Of a DNA stretch of 64,000 nt, positions 34,581 to 43,982 are shown one piece after another. A model generated the notes under the pieces. It worked only from the letters and a program-made list of their open reading frames with translations, was not told where the DNA came from and did not search any database. The position numbers and the translations under genes were made by a program. Numbering within the stretch: the first letter of the stretch is position 1; every line of letters starts with the position of its first letter. This DNA comes from G11 sp947167445 (GTDB taxonomy: Bacteria > Bacillota > Clostridia > Lachnospirales > Lachnospiraceae), in contig CAMVID010000001.1 in NCBI GenBank assembly GCA_947167445.1, forward strand, positions 248,001-312,000, given 5' to 3'.

Positions 34581-36179
34581 TTATTCACCACTGCCTTCTC
34601 CATAGTTTTCCGGTGCACCCCAGTTCTGTTCATAGTATTCGGTGATTCCCGTCATGCCATTGTCTGTTTCGGTTTCACCCACCTGGAATCCTCCCAGGTT
34701 ACCACCGTAAGAGGGATCGTCCGTTCCGGCCAATCTTGCTATAAATCCTCCATTATCAAGAACCGCCACCTCTGTGAAATACACATATTTATAGTTAAGA
34801 TAATCATTCTCAAAGGAGTCAATGTGCGCCGCTCTGTTCCAGTTTTCGTCATAAAAATCTACCAATGTATGACCGTTTTCAATGTGAGTAACGGCTACCA
34901 CAGGAAGTATTCCATTAATTGTAGGAACATCGCCTACGATGGGCTGCTGATATTCAGTATTGCCATTACTATCCGTTGTTTCTGCAATGAGCTTGGCTTC
35001 TGTATTTGCTATATCTTCCTGCCTGTCATAGCTCTTTACAAGGGCATCCTTCTTTTTCTGGATGATTTCTTCCTGCTTTCTGAACATTTCCTCAGCCTTG
35101 GGAGATTTTGCTACTATAACTGTTTCCGAAGCAAAAAGTTCATCATAAAGATAAAGAGGGCATTCCATTTTGATGACGTCATAATGGGCAACAGGCAGTC
35201 CATCGGAGTTTGTATCCATATAAGCACGAACCATTATGCCCTTCTCTTCCATCATCTCAATATGCTCTTTTGTGAAGTGCATAATGAATTCTACTTTTTC
35301 AACTCTTCCATCATCATACACCTTATCAACTACCATTTTGGCAGGGTATAATGTCTGACCTGCCAGAAGGCCCGTATAGGATGCGCATATGTGATGGGAA
35401 CCCTCTTTAAAGTCGGAATCCTCGCAAGCTTTCCACTGTGTCTTTGTCAGAGTAACAGGCTCAGCAATGGTATATTCAAAGTCGTCAAATACAATGGGCT
35501 CAGCAAGACCCGCCGGCACCTTCACATACTCGCCATCTACAATGTATCCGTCGCTTTCCTTATAACCGCCATCATCCCAGTAAGATTCATGAACGGATAC
35601 GGATGGCTCTCCTACGCCCACTCCCTCATCGGGATTGTAATAATAGTGTTCACTGTAAGTCCTTCTCTCATCAGCATAGTACTGTTCCATCTGATTGGGC
35701 TTGCCTGCGTCCTCATTACAGCTGATTGCCTTACCATCCTCATACTTATTCCAAGAATATGAATAAGTAGAACGAAGGGTATTCCCCTTCTCATCTTCCA
35801 TGTACACTACCAGGTTGTTGGCAAAATCTCTGCCTGTGCGATAGATTTCTTTATCATTCTTATCGCAGAGACTGACATTGGGATAATACTGCCCGTCAAG
35901 TCCCCTGGTCCAATACCTGTAAGCTATCATCCCGTTATCAAGCTCCATGGTTTCCTGCATTTCTTCAATATCTTCCTTATCCTTGGGTGCCCAAAGAGAA
36001 GGATCCAAGGTGGGCGATTTATAAATCTTCCCATCAGCATCCGTCAGCTTTAAATCAGTCGGCAAATAAAAGCCATTGCCGTAATCCTTAAGAGTCATCT
36101 CTTTTGCATTAGCCGTTATGGGCAAAAGAAGAAATGCACCAAGGATAAATGAATATAAGGTTATGAGTTTCTTTAGCAT
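34581..36179 (-). CDS. Large exported protein of unknown function
   Basis: A 532-residue protein with a signal peptide (LITLYSFILGAFLLLPI, cleavage likely after TANA near residue 25). The mature part is acidic, rich in Tyr, Asp and Glu, with repeated Trp/Tyr turns, e.g. YRYWTRGLDGQYYPN and YSYSWNKYEDG. A helical segment near residue 360 (EEMFRKQEEIIQKKKDAL) interrupts it. No cell-wall anchor, catalytic motif or known domain is seen. It ends one base before the lipoprotein start, so the two are translationally coupled. Exported client or surface component of the operon is inference. Confidence 0.7.
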   Translation of the reverse strand: MLKKLITLYSFILGAFLLLPITANAKEMTLKDYGNGFYLPTDLKLTDADGKIYKSPTLDPSLWAPKDKEDIEEMQETMELDNGMIAYRYWTRGLDGQYYPNVSLCDKNDKEIYRTGRDFANNLVVYMEDEKGNTLRSTYSYSWNKYEDGKAISCNEDAGKPNQMEQYYADERRTYSEHYYYNPDEGVGVGEPSVSVHESYWDDGGYKESDGYIVDGEYVKVPAGLAEPIVFDDFEYTIAEPVTLTKTQWKACEDSDFKEGSHHICASYTGLLAGQTLYPAKMVVDKVYDDGRVEKVEFIMHFTKEHIEMMEEKGIMVRAYMDTNSDGLPVAHYDVIKMECPLYLYDELFASETVIVAKSPKAEEMFRKQEEIIQKKKDALVKSYDRQEDIANTEAKLIAETTDSNGNTEYQQPIVGDVPTINGILPVVAVTHIENGHTLVDFYDENWNRAAHIDSFENDYLNYKYVYFTEVAVLDNGGFIARLAGTDDPSYGGNLGGFQVGETETDNGMTGITEYYEQNWGAPENYGEGSGE

Positions 36180-36230
36180 TGTTTAGTACTCCTATCTTTG
36201 TACCCCGTGAGTTAGGTTCCCGGTCAATTA

Positions 36231-36809
36231 TTAACTTCTAAGAACATCCGAGGCTTTAAAAATCTGTATTACATCTCCGTAAGAGTTTCTTGTCACTACA
36301 GCATTATTGCAAATATCAGCCTCCCAAGCATTATTCTCTATTATCTGTCTGGCCGCAAATAGCCTGACTTTGTCAAAGGCAGAAACCTCAGAAGCGCTGT
36401 AATGATTTAAAATATCCCCATCACTATTAAAGTTATGAACCACGCATCCTTCTATTGTGCATTGGGCAAAAACTTCATTTATATACAAGGAATACTGCTC
36501 TTCTTTTATAGTCTGGCTAACCTTAGCACGAAAAGCAGATATATCTTCTTCTGTAAAAGTAGCATCAGCATCTTCCGCTATACCTGCATTCTTTTTTAGT
36601 TCCGCTATAATACGCTCATCATTTTCGGAAAGAGAGTCAATAATATTCAATGCTTTCATATATTTTTTTGAATGCGGCCTCTTTAGCATCTTTAAAGCCT
36701 CCGCATCCGGATCTTTGTTAACATCAAACTTAATTTCTGTACGAGATAATCCCATGGGATTCGAAGCCTTTACCTGTTCCTGCTCTCTGCTTTTAAACAT
36801 GGAATCCAT
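36231..36809 (-). CDS. Unknown soluble protein in the Hsp70/AAA+ operon
   Basis: A 192-residue protein with no signal peptide or membrane helix. The first 100 residues are polar and mostly helical (KKYMKALNIIDSLSENDERI); the C-terminal 70 form a compact mixed segment with three Cys and Asn-rich turns (CTIEGCVVHNFNSDGDIL; GDVIQIFKASDVLRS). No family recognised. It lies 24 bases after the three-helix membrane gene and 51 before the exported protein; the 51-base gap has no obvious promoter. Confidence 0.65.
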   Translation of the reverse strand: MDSMFKSREQEQVKASNPMGLSRTEIKFDVNKDPDAEALKMLKRPHSKKYMKALNIIDSLSENDERIIAELKKNAGIAEDADATFTEEDISAFRAKVSQTIKEEQYSLYINEVFAQCTIEGCVVHNFNSDGDILNHYSASEVSAFDKVRLFAARQIIENNAWEADICNNAVVTRNSYGDVIQIFKASDVLRS

Positions 36810-36833
36810 CTTAATCCTCCTCTTAAACTATTT

Positions 36834-37127
36834 CTAAACCGCCAGAACTATAAAAGAAATAATAATATAAACAAGAGCCAGTTTTGCGTAAACCCCTCCC
36901 AAAAGCCAAAACTCCTTGACAAGGTTAACAATGGCAATAATTGTCATAACAACCGCCGCCAATATCAAGGGAAAAAACATCATCTCCACTAATCCTTGGC
37001 CATCGTTCCAGCACCAACAAGCTGCGCTCTTAACACAGCCAATAATAAAAACATTGATAAACGCGTAAACCAATGAACCTATCTCTTCACGATAACCCAA
37101 TTTATCATTAATACTTTTAGCAAACAT
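36834..37127 (-). CDS. Three-helix membrane protein
   Basis: A 97-residue protein with three predicted membrane helices at about 18-38, 48-69 and 76-96, and a Cys/Trp cluster AACWCWNDG between the first two. The start ATG 37127 (MFAKSIND) is chosen because GGGGAGGAG lies just upstream, inside the end of the previous gene, and the previous TGA is one base away (TGATATG); a longer in-frame ORF would overlap that gene by 107 bases. No family recognised. Probably a membrane partner of the TPR-like protein. Confidence 0.7.
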   Translation of the reverse strand: MFAKSINDKLGYREEIGSLVYAFINVFIIGCVKSAACWCWNDGQGLVEMMFFPLILAAVVMTIIAIVNLVKEFWLLGGVYAKLALVYIIISFIVLAV

Positions 37128-37128
37128 A

Positions 37129-38424
37129 TCAATTCTCCTCCCCATTAGATTGTGATAAAGTATTTGTCTCGTTTTTCGAAGTTTTTGAACCATGCTCATG
37201 GATGTCTGCAAATGGAGCAAAAACAGGAAGTCCAAATTTATCTTCTTCTACATGAAGATCTCCAAAGCCAAGATATACTCTTCCATAAGCTTCAGAACTG
37301 GTTACATCCACAGGAATAAAGCGATGAATGGCTGCATCAACCTCCGGAAACCAGCCTTCATAATTTGCATCAATAAAATTTCCAATTCCCGGTCCCAAAA
37401 GTATCATGGCCACAAAAATAAGCAATGCGATTACTTTATCACGAGCATCTCTCTTTTTATTCTCAGCTATTATCTGAGTCCTTCGTGCTTCCTCTTGAGC
37501 CTGCCTTTCTGCTTTTACAGCTTGATCAAAGGCACGTTTTTCTGCATTTTTGGCGTCCTCAATGCTGAATTTTGCTTCGCATTCTTTTACTCGATTTGCG
37601 GCATCTTTGTAATAACCAAGAGTGCCGAAAGCCTTTGCGGCATCGTGATACTTTCCGTTTGAAAACAATTTCTCGGCTTCAACATATCCTTTGAATCTGA
37701 TATTATCTTCGAGCAGCTTATCGATTTGAGCTGCCTGTGCTGGATTGCCAAAGTCATGTGCTTTTCTGATATTTGTATTGTTTTTTAAATCATTAACAGA
37801 AACAACACTGTCAGCGACAGTTTCCAAATCGCTAATTGTTTTAAAGCCATACTGAACAAAAGCTTTTCCCAAAAAGGCACCGGGATTTCTCGGCTCTGCG
37901 GAAATAATAGTATCAAATATTCTGTCGGCCTTACTCCATTCATCATATTTTATTGAATCTAATGCCTGTATAAACAAATTGTCTATGTTGGCAGATCCAT
38001 TTATCGAGTGAAACCACTTAGTATTTGCTTGTGATATCGCGCTGCTTGGAGAAGATGTTGTTTGAGAAGTTGCATTCGAAGAATCTGGCGCCGAAGTCAC
38101 AATCGTAGACATTACATTTTTTTGTGATGACTCACGGTTCTTAAATTTATCAACATCTGCCTTATTCTCTTGCAAAAATGTTTTCTGTTCTTCCTCATCA
38201 GACGCAAGAGCTATGCCTGACTCCCTTTCTTTTTGCATTTTTTCAGCAAAATCAATGGCATTGTCGAACTTTTCCTGCATCTCATTGGCTCCATCTTCCA
38301 TATACATGGGACTGTCCTGGAATTCAGCCATTTTAATGCTTAAAAGCTCGGAGATTTCTCCGAAAGACTTATTCTCTGAAATACCCTGTTCCTTTATAAA
38401 GCTCAGGAATTCTTTCTCATTCAT
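37129..38424 (-). CDS. Membrane-anchored TPR-like protein
   Basis: A 431-residue protein with a cytoplasmic front part, one membrane helix at 331-350 (VIALLIFVAMILLGPGIGNF) and an 80-residue outside tail. Residues 1-100 are helical and charged, 100-135 Ser/Thr-rich linker. Residues 150-200 and 245-285 contain TPR-like helical pairs (LDSIKYDEWSKADRIFDTI; NGKYHDAAKAFGTLGYYKDA), the second of the FxxLGxYKDA kind common in clostridial proteins. A charged coil (KRAFDQAVKAERQAQEEARR) precedes the helix. It could tether the AAA+ protein, which has its own TPR-like N-terminus, to the membrane; that is inference from order and domains. Confidence 0.7.
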   Translation of the reverse strand: MNEKEFLSFIKEQGISENKSFGEISELLSIKMAEFQDSPMYMEDGANEMQEKFDNAIDFAEKMQKERESGIALASDEEEQKTFLQENKADVDKFKNRESSQKNVMSTIVTSAPDSSNATSQTTSSPSSAISQANTKWFHSINGSANIDNLFIQALDSIKYDEWSKADRIFDTIISAEPRNPGAFLGKAFVQYGFKTISDLETVADSVVSVNDLKNNTNIRKAHDFGNPAQAAQIDKLLEDNIRFKGYVEAEKLFSNGKYHDAAKAFGTLGYYKDAANRVKECEAKFSIEDAKNAEKRAFDQAVKAERQAQEEARRTQIIAENKKRDARDKVIALLIFVAMILLGPGIGNFIDANYEGWFPEVDAAIHRFIPVDVTSSEAYGRVYLGFGDLHVEEDKFGLPVFAPFADIHEHGSKTSKNETNTLSQSNGEEN

Positions 38425-38453
38425 TTCTAAATCCTATCCTCCGATAATCATCT

Positions 38454-41400
38454 TTATATATCTTCCAATGTAACCCTTTGCATGGTTTCCTTGTCAGGCA
38501 TTTGCCCGGACATGGCCATAGCTGCGATTCTCTGCTTTCTGTTGGCATCAGTTTCCTCCACAAGGTTCCTGACTCCTCGAGCGTTACCGAAATCTTTGGT
38601 TTCACTTTTGGTTTGAACTATTTTATCTTTGATTCTTCCCTTCAGTTCGTCTGGAATAACCATTCCCTTTGATGTAGCCTGATATATAAAAATATCAACA
38701 AGTTCATCGTCGGAATAGTCTTCAAAGATAATCTCATTTTGTTTGGAAAACCTGCTTGACAGTCCCTGATTAAGGCTTAGGAGTTCATCCATTTCCTTAT
38801 CATATCCGGCAAAGATAACCATCAAATCTTCTCTGTGATCTTCCATGGCTTTCATTATTGTAGTAAGCGCTTCTTTACCGAAGTCATTTTCCCCGCCGGA
38901 AGCAAGCGTATAAGCCTCATCGACGAACAAAACACCTCCCATGGCCCTGTTTATGACTTCCTGGGTTTTGGCCGCTGTCTGGCCAACATACCCTGCCACC
39001 AAAGAACCTCTGTCGCATTCCGTAACGTCAGGCTTCTTTAACATTCCAAGTTTGTAATAAATCTTTCCCAAGGTTCTGGCCACAGTTGTCTTACCGGTTC
39101 CGGCATTTCCTTTAAACAGTAAGTGAAGGGTGCCATGACCACCGGTTGATAGCCCCTGCTCTTCTGCCATAATATTAAACTGTGCTTCAGCCACAATCTT
39201 ATGAACCTTCTCTTTAACAGCGGCAAGCCCGGTCATGCTATCAAGATTTTTAAGAAGCGTTTCAACACTTTCTTCCTTGGAAGCGTTTTCTGATTTGGAA
39301 GAAAGCTTAATAACATCTTCTTTCTTGATAGTAAGGCATTCTTCTTCGGTCAGTGACTCGGAATCCAGATTAACTATCCTTTCATCTACAGCTCTAAGGA
39401 CATCATCAAGTGTATTTCTCACTCCTCTGGCGTTTCCGAAATCATTAATCGCACTTCTTTCATCCAAGAGAGCAGCGATAGCTCCTTCGGCGTCAGAAGC
39501 AATTTTATACCCTTTCTCAGCGGCCATCTTCTTAAAAATGGCACAGAGTTGTTCCTTCGTGAAGTCTTCAAATACAACCTGCTCTGAAATACGGCTGGTC
39601 AACCCTGGATTCTTGCTTAAAAACTCGTCCATTTCCTTGGTATAGCCGGCAAGGATAACCATGAACTTATCTCTTTTGTCTTCCATCAGTTTGACAAGCC
39701 TGTCTATTGCCTGCTGTCCGTATCCTGTATTGGTACGGCTCCACTGGTAAGCCTCATCTATGAACAGTACACTTCCCATGGAGTGGTTGACATTATCTTC
39801 AACCTTCTTCTCGGTTTCACCCACCACAGTTCCAATAAACTCTGCGGCATCATATTCATTCAGTTCATCACCTCTTGGTAACAAGCCAAGTGCCTTATAT
39901 ATATAACCAATCTTCCTGGCTACGGTTGTCTTTCCGGTTCCGGGACCGCCTTTAAATACCATGTGAAGGTTGTCTATCTTAACGGTACCGTCCAGGCCAA
40001 GTTCTTTTTTCTTTTGGGCTGCCCTAACTGCGTTAACATTTTTGTACACAGCTGCCTTAAGAGCAGACTGTCCTTCTAAAGCATCAAGATCAGCAAGGAG
40101 TTCATCCAAGTCCTTGCTTCCTTCGCTTTTATGGTTTAATACCGCCTCAATATCATCCTTTCGAATGATGTCGTATTCGTTTCCGCCCAGAGTTTGACCT
40201 GCTCTTATAAGAGAACTCAGTCTCTCATCCTGCGCGCTTTCTACCAGATTCACAAGATTTCTTATTCCTCTGGCATTTCCGAAATCAGCCGCCTTGGATC
40301 TTGAAGTAATCAGTTCCTTAATCACATCCCTACTGTCTGTGTCAAGGTACCTCTTATCATTCTTGACCATTTCCTTAAAGATGGCGTACATTTCATCGTC
40401 CGAATAATCTTCAAAAATAATATGCTTGTTAATTCTGCTTCTAAGCCCGGGATTTGTATCCAGGAACTCATCCATCTCCTTGGTATAGCCGGCAACGATT
40501 ATCATTATGGAATCCCTATAATCTTCCATGGCTTTAATCAAAACCGTTACAGCTTCTTTTCCGAACTGGTTTTGCGTAAGTCCATATGCTTCATCGATGA
40601 AAAGGACTCCACCCATGGCTCGATCAATAACAGCCTTGGTCTTTTGAGCGGTTTCACCAACATACTGTCCCACAAGATCTGAGCTGTCACATTCCACAAA
40701 ACCTTCCTTGTTACCGGGCAAAAGACCCAACGCTACATAAATCTCACCAATAATTCTGGCAACTGTTGTCTTGCCGGTACCGGGTGCTCCCTTAAAGGCC
40801 ATATGCATGGAAGAATTACTGCTCTTTCTTAATGCACCTGCTTTTTCTGCCTCACCTGCAGTAATAATCTTATCTATCTCTCTTGACACTTCTTCCTTAA
40901 CGCTCTTAAGGCCAGTCAAGGAATCAAGTTTGTTAAGGAGTTCAGAAATATCTCCTGTCACCTGTGATTTGGCAAAGTCTTCGGCTTTTAGTGTGACCAT
41001 ATCCGCATCAGTCACATCTTCCATGAGTTCAAACCTTTCAGCAGCATTTGCTTTTGCTTCATTAAGTTTGTCATCCAGAGTATGCCCGCCTTTAAACGTG
41101 GAAAGTTTCATCTCCTGAGGAATCTGTTTCTTTACGAGCATCTTGGCTTCCTCGTCAAGTAACCAATTGCTTCTGTCAGCGATTTTTAAGAAAATCTCCG
41201 TCATCTCATCAGAACTGTATGGTGCAATGTCTATCTGCATATAGAGTTCTATTGAAATATCGGATTCTTCATTAAGAAGATCTGCCGCTTTATCTTTTTC
41301 GCCCGTTAGAATAACGCTGACCTTATCCTTATGATCCCTTAGGTATTTTAGGAGTTTCCAAGCAAACTCTCCGTACTTTCCTGAGTTATCGCATACTCTT

Positions 41401-42437
41401 TCTATGTTTTCAACAACAAGGGTTACGTCGTCAAGATCATTAAGCGAATCAAGACTTTCTACGAAATCTTTGGCCTCAACGGTTACTGCCTGCTCTGCCC
41501 CCCTTATTCCAAAATCATAGAGAAGTGTTCCAATAGTTGCAGCAAGAAGTGTCTTACCGCATCCCTTATTTCCCGTAACAAGAAAATGTGTGGATTTAAG
41601 CATGTCATCGGCAAAGTTTTCATTAAAGCCCTGGCGCTCTCGCTGCATCTTCATAACATGATAGAAAATGCTGAGTTTTTCCCTGGCTTCCTTCATGCCG
41701 ACTATATCGTCAAAACGTTCTTCAATTGAAGGCGGTTCGCCGGCTCTTTCCTTCTTGGTTCCTGCCTTTTGAAAGGCTGAACTGGACGCAAGCTCTGAAA
41801 GGCTAACCTGCGCTATCCTTTTTACCTGCTTTTTCCCAGGTGCCTGTGACGCAGTTTTTGTGACTGCCGCTATCCCTGTATTGTCTTCTGTGTGTTCAGA
41901 TGATGATATGTATTCATCAGGATTAAATGTTTTATCAAAAAGTCTCTCGAAACGGTTTATATATCTTTGAGCCTCAGCCTCATCACCGTTGTCTTTGAGC
42001 AAATTGATGAAAACCGTATAGTATTCTTCGTCATTGGAGAAATCGTTAAGATATTCTTTAAGAAGCGAAATCTGATTAGAAAGAGGTTCCTTATTAAGTC
42101 TTGAAGCCTCAAATCGAGATAAGAGCATTATTTCATCAGACAGGCAGCTCTCTTCAAGGCTGTCCGCCAATCCTGTGAGGTCTGCTGCAAATTCAGAACC
42201 TGCACTCTTATATACGTGAAAAAGGCCGTCCGCTGCGGTCTCTTCCTCATACTCTTCCAAAGCCTTCTTGTAAAAGGCTATTGAATCTTCTCTGCGTCCA
42301 AGCTTGTTGTAAGCTTCCGCTGCAAAAATAAGGCTGTTGCCGTCTGTTATATTGTCACGGCCGGTTTCGTCAGCCCAATTTGCAATTGCTGCAAAATCTC
42401 CCTGCCTTTTCTTTTCAGCAAGCGATGCCTTGTCCAT
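38454..42437 (-). CDS. AAA+ ATPase with four tandem modules, CbxX/CfxQ (SpoVK/EccA) type
   Basis: A 1327-residue protein. Residues 1-175 look like TPR-type helical pairs; 175-240 is a linker. Four AAA+ modules follow with Walker A at 289-296 (GNKGCGKT), 550-557 (GAPGTGKT), 830-837 (GGPGTGKT) and 1110-1117 (GNAGTGKT). Modules 2-4 have intact Walker B (LFIDEAY, LFIDEAY, LFVDEAY), the NPGLxSR-type arginine finger and a DFGNARGxRN sensor block. Module 1 has lost these: Walker B reads LVVENIERV and there is no sensor block, so it probably binds but does not hydrolyse. CbxX/CfxQ ATPases remodel Rubisco or, as EccA, serve type VII secretion; SpoVK acts in sporulation. Four in one chain is unusual. 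It follows the Hsp70 gene by 9 bases. Confidence 0.9.
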   Translation of the reverse strand: MDKASLAEKKRQGDFAAIANWADETGRDNITDGNSLIFAAEAYNKLGRREDSIAFYKKALEEYEEETAADGLFHVYKSAGSEFAADLTGLADSLEESCLSDEIMLLSRFEASRLNKEPLSNQISLLKEYLNDFSNDEEYYTVFINLLKDNGDEAEAQRYINRFERLFDKTFNPDEYISSSEHTEDNTGIAAVTKTASQAPGKKQVKRIAQVSLSELASSSAFQKAGTKKERAGEPPSIEERFDDIVGMKEAREKLSIFYHVMKMQRERQGFNENFADDMLKSTHFLVTGNKGCGKTLLAATIGTLLYDFGIRGAEQAVTVEAKDFVESLDSLNDLDDVTLVVENIERVCDNSGKYGEFAWKLLKYLRDHKDKVSVILTGEKDKAADLLNEESDISIELYMQIDIAPYSSDEMTEIFLKIADRSNWLLDEEAKMLVKKQIPQEMKLSTFKGGHTLDDKLNEAKANAAERFELMEDVTDADMVTLKAEDFAKSQVTGDISELLNKLDSLTGLKSVKEEVSREIDKIITAGEAEKAGALRKSSNSSMHMAFKGAPGTGKTTVARIIGEIYVALGLLPGNKEGFVECDSSDLVGQYVGETAQKTKAVIDRAMGGVLFIDEAYGLTQNQFGKEAVTVLIKAMEDYRDSIMIIVAGYTKEMDEFLDTNPGLRSRINKHIIFEDYSDDEMYAIFKEMVKNDKRYLDTDSRDVIKELITSRSKAADFGNARGIRNLVNLVESAQDERLSSLIRAGQTLGGNEYDIIRKDDIEAVLNHKSEGSKDLDELLADLDALEGQSALKAAVYKNVNAVRAAQKKKELGLDGTVKIDNLHMVFKGGPGTGKTTVARKIGYIYKALGLLPRGDELNEYDAAEFIGTVVGETEKKVEDNVNHSMGSVLFIDEAYQWSRTNTGYGQQAIDRLVKLMEDKRDKFMVILAGYTKEMDEFLSKNPGLTSRISEQVVFEDFTKEQLCAIFKKMAAEKGYKIASDAEGAIAALLDERSAINDFGNARGVRNTLDDVLRAVDERIVNLDSESLTEEECLTIKKEDVIKLSSKSENASKEESVETLLKNLDSMTGLAAVKEKVHKIVAEAQFNIMAEEQGLSTGGHGTLHLLFKGNAGTGKTTVARTLGKIYYKLGMLKKPDVTECDRGSLVAGYVGQTAAKTQEVINRAMGGVLFVDEAYTLASGGENDFGKEALTTIMKAMEDHREDLMVIFAGYDKEMDELLSLNQGLSSRFSKQNEIIFEDYSDDELVDIFIYQATSKGMVIPDELKGRIKDKIVQTKSETKDFGNARGVRNLVEETDANRKQRIAAMAMSGQMPDKETMQRVTLEDI

Positions 42438-42446
42438 GGTGTCTCC

Positions 42447-43940
42447 TTAAGATACTTTATATTCCAGAGTAATACCGGTCATCATGGCTATGTCCTCAGC
42501 CGTAAGTTTGTTTTCTCTGGGCATCTCATATTGGTATTTCCATCCTTCAACAGATGGAATATCTACAAATACGTGAAGTATCTGATATTCGCCCAATTCA
42601 AAGGTGATGTTGACTTCAGTTCCCTCTGAAACCGCCTGGGGTAATTTAATATCCAGTTCGCAAAGCTCCTTGACCATCTTGGGGTCTTCAGACTCACCTT
42701 CTGTAACTGTCAGGGTAATCTTTCCCTGTCCCTTTACAATTGTCTTTACCTTTTGTGTGGCTTTGACGGGCAAAAGTGAATTCTTTTGTATAAGTATCTG
42801 ATTCTTTCTTTCGCTTCTTCCCGCGAAATACAAGAATCCTATTCCGTGAGAATTGGCATCTGTGAAAGCCTTTTTAGTATTATCCTCCGTCTTATAACTG
42901 CCAAAAATAGCAGCTCCTATGGCTACAGCTTCATCGGGATTAATATCTTTCGCGGGCGCCTTACCGGTAAATGCTCTGACATTCTCCTCAATATATGGTA
43001 TTCTGCTGGATCCGCCAACAAGGAGAACAGTCTCTAAATCATCAACCGTAATTCCTGCATTCTGAAGGGCTTTATTCATGCGCACTTCAGTACTTCTATA
43101 GAATCTCTTTAGTTTTCCTTCAAAGAATTCTCTTGTTATTTCAATGGAGTCCTTTACATCCCCGATCTTGATTGGAATATTTACACTTTCCTTGGCAGAA
43201 AGCTGAATCTTGCACTTCTCGGCTCGGTTATAAATATCTTGAAGCTCTTCAATATACTCCGGAGCTTCAAGATCCAAATTGTGGTGTTCTCTTAGGTACT
43301 CACAAACATAATCGACAATGAAAATGTCAAAGAAATGACCACCTGCTTTTGCGATTCCGTCATTTGAAAGAACTTCAATATTGTCACCATCCACACGTAC
43401 TATACTTACATCGAATGTTCCTCCGCCAAGGTCATAGACCATGACATTGCCATGTTCAAGTTTCTTTTTTCTGATGTAACATAGAAGCGCAGCTGTTGGT
43501 TCATTGATTGAGCCAATCATGTTTACACCGGCAATCTTTGCGGCATCCTCTGTGGCGACCCTTTGTGCATTGTTAAAGTATGCAGGTACAGTAATAACCA
43601 CATTATCGAACTTACATCCCGCGTAACTTTCCGCATCCTGCACCATCTTTTTGATGATGAACCCCGATATCTGCTCAGGCACATATGAATCACCTGTACT
43701 CATTTCATACTTGGCAGCTTTGCCCATGTCGTTTTTAACAACAGATACAACATCTTTAGGATGCAGCACAGCATTTTCTTTGGCCACTTCACCGATGATG
43801 ATGTTGTCTTTGGATTCTTGATAAAACACTGAAGGTGTAATCCTCTCGCCTTCTGAATTCACGATTATCTGCGGATTTCCATCATCATCAATATATGCTG
43901 CAGCGGAATATGTAGTTCCAAGATCAATTCCAAGTACCAA
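42447..43940 (-). CDS. Hsp70-family protein without C-terminal lid
   Basis: A 497-residue Hsp70. The ATPase domain is complete: GIDLGTTYSAA (phosphate-1), TVPAYFNNAQRVATEDAAKI, VYDLGGGTFDVSI (phosphate-2) and LLVGGSSRIPYIEENV (adenosine). About 120 residues of beta-rich substrate-binding region follow, but the helical lid and C-terminal tail of DnaK (about 610-640 residues) are absent. It is therefore a paralogue, not the housekeeping DnaK, and no grpE or dnaJ is near. Translation starts at TTG 43940 with GAGGAG 6 bases upstream. It lies 9 bases before the AAA+ gene and 42 after the 191-residue unknown. Confidence 0.9.
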   Translation of the reverse strand: MVLGIDLGTTYSAAAYIDDDGNPQIIVNSEGERITPSVFYQESKDNIIIGEVAKENAVLHPKDVVSVVKNDMGKAAKYEMSTGDSYVPEQISGFIIKKMVQDAESYAGCKFDNVVITVPAYFNNAQRVATEDAAKIAGVNMIGSINEPTAALLCYIRKKKLEHGNVMVYDLGGGTFDVSIVRVDGDNIEVLSNDGIAKAGGHFFDIFIVDYVCEYLREHHNLDLEAPEYIEELQDIYNRAEKCKIQLSAKESVNIPIKIGDVKDSIEITREFFEGKLKRFYRSTEVRMNKALQNAGITVDDLETVLLVGGSSRIPYIEENVRAFTGKAPAKDINPDEAVAIGAAIFGSYKTEDNTKKAFTDANSHGIGFLYFAGRSERKNQILIQKNSLLPVKATQKVKTIVKGQGKITLTVTEGESEDPKMVKELCELDIKLPQAVSEGTEVNITFELGEYQILHVFVDIPSVEGWKYQYEMPRENKLTAEDIAMMTGITLEYKVS

Positions 43941-43982
43941 ATCTCTCTCCTCTTTAAACCCCTTGGATGGAGTTCATTCTGT

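Noticed and set aside
34437..35351. 304-residue hydrophobic plus-strand frame
   Set aside because: Lies opposite the exported protein, which has a clear signal peptide, ribosome coupling and operon context.
36834..37235. Longer 133-residue version of the three-helix membrane protein
   Set aside because: Would overlap the previous gene by 107 bases; the internal ATG 37127 has a strong ribosome site and a TGATATG coupling.
42447..43940. Housekeeping dnaK operon (hrcA-grpE-dnaK-dnaJ)
   Set aside because: No hrcA, grpE, dnaJ or CIRCE element, and the Hsp70 lacks the lid.
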